20,089 nucleotides of DNA from contig JBEKAR010000011.1 in the NCBI GenBank assembly GCA_050015815.1, positions 1 through 20,089 on the forward strand, in the 5' to 3' direction. The translations under genes and the position numbers were made by a program. The notes beneath the pieces were generated by a model that worked only from the letters and a program-made list of their open reading frames with translations, had not been told where the DNA came from and did not search any database. This document shows positions 14,571-20,089 of the stretch, piece after piece; positions within the stretch are counted from its first letter, which is position 1, and each line of letters starts with the position of its first letter. The DNA is from JAJRAL01 sp050015815. Lineage in GTDB: Archaea > Thermoplasmatota > Thermoplasmata > Methanomassiliicoccales > UBA472.

Positions 14571-14608
14571 CGGAAGGCATCCAGCAGCTGCACTGTTCAC
14601 AGGCAACC

Positions 14609-14616
14609 TTTATTAA
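14609..14616 (+). promoter_or_regulatory. TATA box for the ribosomal protein operon
   Basis: TTTATTAA, with a start expected near 14638-14642, gives a leader of only a few bases before the rpl18e ATG at 14646. This also argues against the ATG at 14616, which lies inside the box. Confidence 0.5.
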
Positions 14617-14645
14617 TGACCTCCCTATTAGTGCACCCCTACCCA

Positions 14646-15029
14646 ATGTCGGGAGAGTCAGAACAGATGAGGCACAACGAGAAGTCGGACCCGAACCTCG
14701 TGCTCCTGATCAGCAAGCTGAAGGAGGAGTCGAGGACGAAGGGCTCCGAGATCTGGCGAGACATTGCGCTCAGGCTGGAGAAGCCGGCACGCAACTGGGC
14801 CGAGGTCAACCTCAGCCGGTTGGAGCGCTATGCGAACGAAGGAGACGTCATCGTCGTACCGGGGAAAGTGCTCGGGGCAGGGAGCATTAACAAGAAGCTC
14901 ACCGTCGCGGCATACCGATTCTCTGGCTCGGCGGCGAATAAGATCGAAGCGGCCGGAGGACGGCAGCTTACGATTCCCGAGCTCATCAAGGAGAGCCCGA
15001 GCGGCCGGGACGTCAGGATCATGGGGTGA
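14646..15029 (+). CDS. rpl18e: Ribosomal protein L18e
   Basis: Large-subunit protein of archaea and eukaryotes (eL18, related to bacterial L15). The product has about 127 residues; recognisable blocks are NLVLLISKLKEESRTKGSEIWRDIA, VIVVPGKVLGAGSINKKLTVAAYRFS and the terminal GRDVRIMG. It is the first gene of rpl18e-rpl13-rps9-rpoN, a classic archaeal order. The start at 14646 follows from the TATA box; an ATG at 14667 is also in frame. Confidence 0.95.
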   Translation: MSGESEQMRHNEKSDPNLVLLISKLKEESRTKGSEIWRDIALRLEKPARNWAEVNLSRLERYANEGDVIVVPGKVLGAGSINKKLTVAAYRFSGSAANKIEAAGGRQLTIPELIKESPSGRDVRIMG

Positions 15030-15033
15030 GAAG

Positions 15034-15456
15034 ATGGTCACCGTGATCGACGCCGACTGCAACATCGTAGGAAGGCTGTGCACGACCGTCGCAAAGAAGA
15101 TCCTCAACGGCGAGGACGTCGTGGTGGTGAACGCGGAGAAGGCGATCATCACTGGTTCCAAGGTGGAGGTCTTCGCCGAGTACAAGGGCAAGAAGGACCG
15201 GGGCAAGGTCATCCACGGACCGTTCTTCCCGAGGAGGGCCGACCTGATCCTGAAGAGGACGGTGCGCGGTATGCTCCCCTGGGACAAACCCCGCGGACGC
15301 GACGCGTACAAGAAGCTCAAGGTCTATGTCGGCGTGCCGAAGGAGTTCGAGGCGGCCGAGAAGGTCAGGTTCGAGGGTGCCATCGGAAAGTTCAGCCGCG
15401 ACAGGTACGTCACGCTGAGCGAGATCTCCGAGCACCTTGGATCCAAGGTGAGGTGA
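15034..15456 (+). CDS. rpl13: Ribosomal protein L13
   Basis: Large-subunit protein (uL13), 140 residues, normal archaeal length. Typical blocks are VIDADCNIVGRLCTTVAKKILNGE, RGKVIHGPFFPRRADLILKRTVRGMLPWDKPRGRDAYKKLKVYVG. The ATG lies 4 bases after the rpl18e stop, with GGGTGA Shine-Dalgarno bases overlapping that stop, so translation is coupled. An open frame runs further upstream inside rpl18e but lacks family similarity. Confidence 0.97.
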   Translation: MVTVIDADCNIVGRLCTTVAKKILNGEDVVVVNAEKAIITGSKVEVFAEYKGKKDRGKVIHGPFFPRRADLILKRTVRGMLPWDKPRGRDAYKKLKVYVGVPKEFEAAEKVRFEGAIGKFSRDRYVTLSEISEHLGSKVR

Positions 15457-15460
15457 GCAA

Positions 15461-15862
15461 ATGGCAGAGATAGTCAACACCAGCGGCAAGAGAAAGATGG
15501 CCGTCGCCCGGGCATCGGTGCGGAACGGCTCCGGCGTCGTCCGGGTCAACTCCGTCCCGGTCACCCTGATGTCGCCCGAGCTGGCGCGCCTGAAAGCGAT
15601 GGAGCCGCTGCAGCTCGCGCCCGAGAGGGCGGCGAAGGTCGACATCGATGTGAGCGTCAAGGGAGGCGGGGTGATGGGTCAGGCGGAGGCCGTCCGCACC
15701 GCCATCGCGAAGGGCCTCGTGGAATACTTCCACGACGAGGAGCTGGAGAGGAGCTTCAAGGCCCTCGACAGGACGCTCCTTGTCTCAGACGCGAGAAGGA
15801 AGCTGCCGAAGAAGCCGCTCGGGCGCGGCGCGAGGAAGAAGCGCCAGAAGTCGTACAGGTGA
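15461..15862 (+). CDS. rps9: Ribosomal protein S9
   Basis: Small-subunit protein (uS9), 133 residues. The N-terminal TSGKRKMAVARASVRNGSG, the central VKGGGVMGQAEAVRTAIAKGLVEY and the basic tail ending QKSYR, which reaches the P-site tRNA, are all present. A GAGGTGA Shine-Dalgarno site sits in the end of rpl13, 4 bases before the ATG. Confidence 0.97.
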   Translation: MAEIVNTSGKRKMAVARASVRNGSGVVRVNSVPVTLMSPELARLKAMEPLQLAPERAAKVDIDVSVKGGGVMGQAEAVRTAIAKGLVEYFHDEELERSFKALDRTLLVSDARRKLPKKPLGRGARKKRQKSYR

Positions 15863-15866
15863 TCAA

Positions 15867-16058
15867 ATGATAATCCCCGTGCGCTGCTTCACCTGCGGCA
15901 AGGTCATCGGCTCTTCGTACCAGGTGTTCGTTAAGCGGGTGCAGCTAGGAGAGGACCCGAAGGCCGTCCTGGACGACCTCGGTCTCACCAGATACTGCTG
16001 CCGCCGCATGATCGTATCTCACGCCGACCTGGTCGACGAGATCATCCCGCTCGGCTGA
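15867..16058 (+). CDS. rpoN: RNA polymerase subunit N (Rpb10 homologue)
   Basis: Small zinc-binding subunit of archaeal RNA polymerase that helps assemble the D-L-N-P platform. The 63-residue product has the invariant MIIPVRCFTCGKVIG and the double-cysteine YCCRRM. The Shine-Dalgarno site AGGTGATC overlaps the rps9 stop and ends 2 bases before the ATG, a near-perfect match to the expected 16S tail. rpoK and enolase, often next in archaea, are missing here; a tRNA follows instead. Confidence 0.97.
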   Translation: MIIPVRCFTCGKVIGSSYQVFVKRVQLGEDPKAVLDDLGLTRYCCRRMIVSHADLVDEIIPLG

Positions 16059-16084
16059 AAACCACTTACTAATTCCCATTTTCC

Positions 16085-16160
16085 GGGTCTGTGGGGTAGC
16101 TTGGTATCCTTCCAGCTTGGGGTGCTGGTGACTCCGGTTCAAATCCGGACAGACCCACCA
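16085..16160 (+). tRNA. tRNA-Pro (anticodon GGG), CCA encoded
   Basis: 76 bases fold as a standard cloverleaf. The acceptor GGGTCTG pairs with CAGACCC; D-loop G-G and A14 are in place; the anticodon stem CCAGC/GCTGG encloses loop TTGGGGT with GGG at 34-36; the T arm TCCGG-TTCAAAT-CCGGA follows, then discriminator A and an encoded CCA. It lies 26 bases after rpoN and may be transcribed with that operon, as no well-placed TATA box is seen. The integrase gene begins on the very next base, making this tRNA the likely integration site. Confidence 0.95.
16131..16160 (+). other. Probable attachment site (attL) at the 3' end of tRNA-Pro
   Basis: The tRNA 3' half, from the T arm through CCA, directly abuts the stop codon of the tyrosine integrase. 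Integrases of archaeal elements commonly use tRNA 3' ends, restoring the gene on insertion. No second full copy is visible in the window, so the right attachment site would lie beyond 20089 or has been lost. Exact limits are inferred. Confidence 0.45.
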
Positions 16161-17324
16161 TCAACCATATCCAGGAAGTCGTTCTTCTGAGTCAATAACG
16201 GGGTTTTTGAGCACATTTATAGGATGCTCCTTCCAAGCGTTCCTAAGCTGCCGACCGGCGACTCCTCGCTCCATCGCATAGTAGGAGCGTTGCGTCGTAG
16301 TCACACTCGCGTGCCTCAATTGAGCCGACATAGCAGGCAAGCGACTCATGTCTCCGTTCACTGTTATCGAGGTCAAGGTGCTGCGGAAGTCCTTGAGCCT
16401 AAACGAGACACCGGAAAGCTCCTCGATGCGCGCCTTGATGCCTTGGAAGCCGTGCGCGGTGTAGAAACCGTCCTTGCTCGAGAGGCTCGGGAAAAGGGCA
16501 TTAGATTCATTTCTACCGGCCTTTTTGAGCCGAACTGCCCTTTCCTCCATGAACTGCCTTAGCAACGGCAACATATCCTCTCGGATAATCTCAACCTCAC
16601 TCGAACTCGCCCAAGAACCCTCGCCTTTGGGATGACGGACAAAGAATGTCATCTTTTCCAGGTCGAGGTCCTCCAATCGCGCAAGGCGAGCTTCTGAGGG
16701 TCTGACACCAGTCGCGAAGTAGAGTGCCGTCATGCCTCTCGCCATGACTCCACGCCATTTCGTCATCGCGGTTACGGTCTCGAAGATGGCTTGGAGATCG
16801 TCCTCATCAATGACCCTAATCGGCTTCCTACCTGGCCTAGGGAATCTGACGCCATCGGCCTTCATTTCCTCCAGCACGAAATTCTTGTAAGCCCTCAGAA
16901 GGCTGTTCAATAGCTGGAGGTACTTATCCTGGGCCGAGGAATCGAGACCCCTATCCTTCAAGCTTGCCATGAATTGCTGGATGTCTCCTCGTTTCAGGTG
17001 CCGAGGGTCCGTTGTGATCACTTTCCCCTCCTCCTTGAGCGTCTCGAACATCCTGCCAAGCATGGCATACTTTCGCGTCTCCTCCTCGAAGGTGGTCTTT
17101 GCCACCGTTCCATACCTTCGGTCCATGTATCGCTTCGATGCGGCGGCGAAGGGGTATCGACCGAGCTTCAACCCCTCCACCTCCCCGATGTCGGCTCGTT
17201 TGAGGCGTCCTGCCTTGCGAGCATAGACGTCCTCGGGCATCGTAGCTCCTGCCGCAGGCGTAAACCTATCGCCCGATTCCGAGGTCCCGCCTAGGACATC
17301 AAGAGGTTTGTTGGCCTTGCACAT
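16161..17324 (-). CDS. Tyrosine recombinase/integrase
   Basis: Site-specific recombinase, probably the enzyme that inserted the right-hand region at tRNA-Pro. The 387-residue product has a SAM-like N-terminal core-binding domain (about 65-155) and a catalytic domain with Arg208 (ATGVRPSEARL), Lys233 (HPKGEG), Lys311-x-x-Arg314 (LKDFRSTL, where many relatives have His-x-x-Arg; Lys there is known in some archaeal virus integrases), Arg337-His338 (QLRHAS) and the nucleophile Tyr348 or Tyr349 (TTTQRSYYAM). It is complete, unlike SSV-type integrases that split on insertion. The stop codon starts on the base after the tRNA CCA. The TATA box at 17356-17363 gives a near-leaderless message. Confidence 0.92.
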   Translation of the reverse strand: MCKANKPLDVLGGTSESGDRFTPAAGATMPEDVYARKAGRLKRADIGEVEGLKLGRYPFAAASKRYMDRRYGTVAKTTFEEETRKYAMLGRMFETLKEEGKVITTDPRHLKRGDIQQFMASLKDRGLDSSAQDKYLQLLNSLLRAYKNFVLEEMKADGVRFPRPGRKPIRVIDEDDLQAIFETVTAMTKWRGVMARGMTALYFATGVRPSEARLARLEDLDLEKMTFFVRHPKGEGSWASSSEVEIIREDMLPLLRQFMEERAVRLKKAGRNESNALFPSLSSKDGFYTAHGFQGIKARIEELSGVSFRLKDFRSTLTSITVNGDMSRLPAMSAQLRHASVTTTQRSYYAMERGVAGRQLRNAWKEHPINVLKNPVIDSEERLPGYG

Positions 17325-17355
17325 TCGCTATCAAAAGAAAATAGCTGGTGTGAAT

Positions 17356-17363
17356 ATTTATAA
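17356..17363 (-). promoter_or_regulatory. TATA box for the integrase gene
   Basis: On the minus strand this is TTATAAAT, the same octamer as at pyrH, about 32 bases before the integrase ATG. Confidence 0.6.
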
Positions 17364-17370
17364 TCATATG

Positions 17371-17395
17371 TTATGGTAATATAAAATTACCATAA
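17371..17395. repeat. Perfect 10-bp inverted repeat upstream of the integrase promoter
   Basis: TTATGGTAAT-ataaa-ATTACCATAA is perfectly symmetric, 8 bases upstream of the integrase TATA box. That position suits a dimeric regulator or an accessory recombination site. A second smaller palindrome, AACAC-CC-GTGTT, lies at 17403-17414. Confidence 0.6.
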
Positions 17396-17615
17396 TAGTA
17401 ATAACACCCGTGTTTTAAGGAAATGGCGAAATCGCTCCAAGAATGCTGGCTGATTTTTCAGGTTTCAAACAAGTAGGTCCCTCTAAGTCCGACTTCTTTT
17501 CAACTCTTTTTCCTAGGTTCAAATTGCACCCCTCGCACTACTGTTAGGGGGGTTATAGATAATTCCGCGAAATGTCCTATATTTTAACCTTGCGGTAGGA
17601 GCCAGTAGGAGTTAG
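17396..17615. other. AT-rich non-coding stretch
   Basis: No gene is seen. It contains a small hairpin CCCCT (17529-17533)/AGGGG (17546-17550), a tandem GTAGGAG pair 10 bases apart (17595 and 17605), and low GC compared with the left of the window. Such a stretch fits the control region of an integrated element. Confidence 0.5.
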
Positions 17616-17921
17616 TCACTTTAATGTATGCGGTTGTATTTTATTGCTGTGTCGAACGATCTGATACCCTAATCTTGAACTCCTTTCTCTGAGTGGGATA
17701 GAGAAGTAGAATGTGGCACCCTTTCCCTCCTTGCTTTCCACCCAAATCCGACCGTCATGCCGCTCCACGATCTTCTTCGCTATCGCAACCCGATGCCGGG
17801 GGCACTCTTCTTTGGTATGCAAGCGTTGGATCATCTTGAACAGCTTATCTTGGTAGCGAGAATCGATGCCGATGCCGTTGTCCTTGACCGCGAGAATCCA
17901 TTCAGTTCTCTGTTGGAGGGG
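17616..17921 (-). pseudogene. Histidine kinase ATPase-domain remnant
   Basis: A C-terminal piece of a sensor histidine kinase (HATPase_c). It reads TEWILAVKDNGIGID (G1 box), then KLFKMIQRLHTKEE, then AIAKKIVERHDGRIWVES and KGATFYFSIP, the usual ending of PAS-type kinases. The G2 box, normally GTGIGL, reads CPRHRV; in the next frame the same bases give PGIGL, so a pair of small indels has damaged it. Upstream there is an in-frame TAA at 17922-17924, and the rest of the kinase is missing, replaced by the iron-sulfur gene on the other strand. An internal ATG at 17834 would give only 72 residues with no nucleotide pocket. Not expected to be functional. Confidence 0.8.
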
Positions 17922-17950
17922 TTAAGTAGTTCTACACCGGTCATGGCTTC

Positions 17951-18685
17951 ATGGTGGATCTTGGTAGGTTTTTCCAAGAGAACGCAATTGATGATTTTTC
18001 CGTTATCAGCAGAGGTAGCCTCTCGAACGAGGAGCGCAGCACCATCGAGAATATTCTTCCCAGCTTTAAATCAGTGATCGTTTTTGGGAAAGAGATACCT
18101 CCTGCCATCTTCAACCTCTCTCCCAAGGCAAAGTCTGACAAGATGGGCCAGGGATTAAGGCATCTCGACGGAACCTCCAATAAGCTTTGTGGCCTATTGC
18201 TTGATGAAGGACACCGCTCAGTGGCCACGCCTTCGTTCCTTCCAGTGCGAATCGATGAGGGTCAGATAAAAGGGGTCATATCGCTGAAACATGCGGCAGT
18301 AAAGGCAGGAATGGGCTCTCTGGGCGATAACACCCTCTTGATCTCGGACAGGTTCGGGAATCGTTTGTCACTATCCGCCCTTGTGACGGAGGCAGACATT
18401 CCACCGCTTCGACGGGTAAGCACAAGTGCCTGTTCGCATTGCAGCAAGTGCATTGATTCGTGCCCGGCCGGTGCCATCTCCAGTAAGGGAGTGGACAGCG
18501 TGAAATGCACCAACTTCACCTACCAGGTTCCATGGGCAGTAAGGCCGGTGGTGAAGTTCATGGCAAAACATGGGATTGCCAGAAGCTACTTGGAATCCTA
18601 CATCAACAACTTGGACTATATCGAGAAGGCCTGCAGCGACTGCATGACCGTATGTCCGTTCTTCGGCGAGAAGCGGCAGCTATGA
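17951..18685 (+). CDS. Epoxyqueuosine-reductase-like double [4Fe-4S] protein
   Basis: Probably a cytosolic redox protein of the QueG-like family (COG1600-type); the true substrate is unknown. The 244-residue product has an N-terminal domain with the AGMGSLGDNTLLIS signature (near 119-132) that matches the cobalamin/substrate region of that family. Then come Cys161, 164, 167, 171 (CSHCSKCIDSCP), Cys186, and Cys228, 231, 235 (CSDCMTVCP): eight cysteines for two [4Fe-4S] clusters. It is shorter than bacterial QueG, which has a longer C-terminus. The start ATG lies just beyond the broken end of the kinase remnant. It differs in base composition from the left side and appears to be cargo of the integrated region. 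Confidence 0.8.
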   Translation: MVDLGRFFQENAIDDFSVISRGSLSNEERSTIENILPSFKSVIVFGKEIPPAIFNLSPKAKSDKMGQGLRHLDGTSNKLCGLLLDEGHRSVATPSFLPVRIDEGQIKGVISLKHAAVKAGMGSLGDNTLLISDRFGNRLSLSALVTEADIPPLRRVSTSACSHCSKCIDSCPAGAISSKGVDSVKCTNFTYQVPWAVRPVVKFMAKHGIARSYLESYINNLDYIEKACSDCMTVCPFFGEKRQL

Positions 18686-18930
18686 AGTCTATTTGAGGAA
18701 GGGACCGTCTGCTATCCGGTTCATTGTAAACCCATGCTGGTCATCCACACTAAGGGACACGCGACGCGAAGTCGACGGAGGAGGGCGTGGGCGGAAATCG
18801 AACGACCAGGCAATCGCGGACATCGAAAAGGAATGGCAGAAATCGCCTTCTCTGCAGTCGATGCCCCTGCCTTGATCGGAAAGTGATAAAGGTGGATTTG
18901 ACTGGGCGCGTGATGGCGGCACAACTCGTG
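18686..18930. other. Gap without a supported gene
   Basis: 245 bases between two convergent genes. Short open frames exist on both strands (for example 18689-18943 minus, 84 codons), but none shows a recognisable family, good start context or hydrophobic pattern. It may hold decayed sequence. Confidence 0.5.
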
Positions 18931-19980
18931 CTACCAGCCACACTCTAGTTTCCTGACGTAGCCCCTGTAGAATGACCTGAAATCATCGCTAGTCATCAGC
19001 TCCCTCATGACACCATTGAAGCTGGGGTGCCTCATTGGTTCCAGCAGTCGCGCAAGCTCTTTGTTCGGCATGCTCCTGACACGAAGATAGGAATCGTAGA
19101 ACGATCTATCAGCAAGAGCGCAGGCATCCCAGCCGCTTTGGTACGTTTGTAGGTCCTCTTTCACGATGGCCTCTGCGGCCATTCTTCCCGCTGTCATCCC
19201 AGCCCTGATACCACTGAAAGTCACTGGGTTAGCCTGCGAAGCCGCGTCTCCGACCAGACATGCCCGACCCTCCACGAAACGATCTAGGGGCCCGATTGGT
19301 ATTACTCGGGATTGCACTTCGAGAACATTCGCCGGCTTCTCGTCTGCACCAAGAGGAAAGCCTATCTTTGTGAGGTGTCCCGAAGGGAATTCCCAGCGAT
19401 ACTTGCCGTGGTACCGCTCATCGAATTCGAATCTGAGGCAGTCTTCTGCAGGCTTGTCAACGAGATACTGGGTCACTCTCATGCTATTCGGCGGCTCAAG
19501 GCCGAACAGGGATCTCCTGATGAGAGAATTGGCTCCATCTGCACCAACAAGGTAGTCGCAAGAGCATTCGGTCTCTGCATGTTTCAGTATGTACTTGTCT
19601 CCCCTCCGGACGACCTCTGTCACCCTTGAGTGTTCCACCTTCCCCCCTCTAGTCATGAACGGCTCTCTTAGCTTGGCAATGAGCTCGTTTCTGTCAATTA
19701 TGAGTCCATCGATTGCTGAACGAAGAGTTACCTCTCCAGGCCAGTGCTCGATGGCTTGGCTCAATCTGTTCTTCACGATGCCAGAGAATTCCAGTCCCGT
19801 CTCCATCAAGCCTTTGCTGCTAATTCCCTCCGCGCACATTCGGTGGTATCTGGAGAAGCGTTCTCCCTCAAGTCCCTCGAAGAGAAGAGTTCTCTCTGCA
19901 TGATCATTGAGCGCGAGTCGATTGGCCACGGACGAGCCCGCTGGTCCGCCGCCAACGATTATCACCTCGAAATGGTCCAT
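18931..19980 (-). CDS. Geranylgeranyl-reductase-family FAD oxidoreductase
   Basis: Flavoprotein that probably reduces isoprenoid or similar double bonds; archaeal members saturate membrane lipid chains, but the substrate here is unknown. The 349-residue product starts with the dinucleotide fold VIIVGGGPAGSSVANRLA (residues 7-24), has the middle motif YLVGADGANSLIRRS (near 143-157) and the FAD-ribityl motif CLVGDAASQANPVTFSGIRAGMTAGRMAAEAI (241-272). The Cys in RMCAEGIS (near 49) is typical of the family. The ATG at 19980 precedes a normal N-terminus. No TATA box is near the start; AT-rich bases at about 20050-20065 could serve. It is convergent with the iron-sulfur gene. Confidence 0.88.
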   Translation of the reverse strand: MDHFEVIIVGGGPAGSSVANRLALNDHAERTLLFEGLEGERFSRYHRMCAEGISSKGLMETGLEFSGIVKNRLSQAIEHWPGEVTLRSAIDGLIIDRNELIAKLREPFMTRGGKVEHSRVTEVVRRGDKYILKHAETECSCDYLVGADGANSLIRRSLFGLEPPNSMRVTQYLVDKPAEDCLRFEFDERYHGKYRWEFPSGHLTKIGFPLGADEKPANVLEVQSRVIPIGPLDRFVEGRACLVGDAASQANPVTFSGIRAGMTAGRMAAEAIVKEDLQTYQSGWDACALADRSFYDSYLRVRSMPNKELARLLEPMRHPSFNGVMRELMTSDDFRSFYRGYVRKLECGW

Positions 19981-20089
19981 GCTAGCTCCGTTCGATCTCT
20001 GGACTCGAGACAGTCATTCCTTCACGGCCTTGACACTCATCTCCTGACTCATTTATCGTTCTTATTTGAGCTCTCAGATAGGTCCTCCA
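19981..20089. other. Upstream region of the flavoprotein gene, no gene seen
   Basis: The minus strand has AT-rich ATAAATGA near 20050-20057 and only 12-codon frames before the flavoprotein ATG. Nothing on the plus strand is supported. Confidence 0.4.

Noticed and set aside
14402..14600. RNase P RNA, SRP RNA or an intron-bearing tRNA
   Set aside because: Too short for RNase P or SRP RNA, no conserved motifs of either, and no T-loop TTC for a tRNA.
17513..17525. GGTTCAAAT match to the tRNA T arm as a second attachment site
   Set aside because: Only about 9 bases match and the flanks differ from the tRNA; most likely chance.
18689..18943. 84-codon minus-strand frame as a gene
   Set aside because: No family, no start context, and it overlaps the end of the flavoprotein gene; Pro/Ser/Arg-rich like a shadow frame.
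1..20089. CRISPR array or intact insertion sequence
   Set aside because: No spaced repeats of the right length, and no transposase; the integrase is the only recombinase.

Overview
This window is archaeal chromosome. It carries an archaeal/eukaryotic-type release factor (aRF1 with NIKS and GGQ motifs), an archaeal D-aminoacyl-tRNA deacylase (DtdA), an archaeal UMP kinase, the ribosomal run L18e-L13-S9-RpoN, and a tRNA with encoded CCA. Several first genes have a TATA-like box roughly 20-35 bases before the start, which suggests leaderless transcripts. Internal cistrons carry Shine-Dalgarno sites of the GGTG/AGGTGATC type. The high-GC, acid-rich proteins and the gene set would fit a Thermoplasmatota-like euryarchaeal lineage, but that placement is inference.

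Layout. 1-4790: translation and nucleotide genes (partial argS and prf1 on the minus strand, pyrH and a membrane zinc-ribbon protein on the plus strand, dtdA on the minus strand). 4930-9035: a winged-helix/TPR protein, then pheS and trpS on the minus strand, separated by a GC-rich cluster of hairpins. 9236-10327: a CaCA-type cation antiporter. 10388-12638: the centrepiece, four genes for an E1-like adenylating enzyme, a small ubiquitin-like protein ending exactly in Gly-Gly, an E2-like (UBC-fold) protein and an Rpn11/Csn5-like JAMM peptidase. 12643-14333 (minus): a SIS-domain hexuloisomerase coupled to an endonuclease-IV-like TIM barrel. 14396-14600: no protein gene, but a nested set of stems behind a TATA box, a candidate non-coding RNA. 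14646-16058: rpl18e, rpl13, rps9, rpoN. 16085-16160: tRNA-Pro(GGG).

The base after the tRNA CCA begins the stop codon of a tyrosine integrase reading toward the tRNA. Everything to the right (16161-20089) looks like an integrated or accessory region: more AT-rich, with a perfect inverted repeat upstream of the integrase promoter, a decayed histidine-kinase fragment, an epoxyqueuosine-reductase-like iron-sulfur protein and a geranylgeranyl-reductase-family flavoprotein.

The main find is the compact ubiquitin-like cassette. Activation (E1), modifier (Ubl), transfer (E2) and removal (JAMM) are all encoded on one strand in about 2.25 kb, and Ubl-E2-JAMM are tightly coupled (1-2 base gaps, TTG starts with Shine-Dalgarno sites inside the preceding gene). 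No RING or other E3 is visible in the window.
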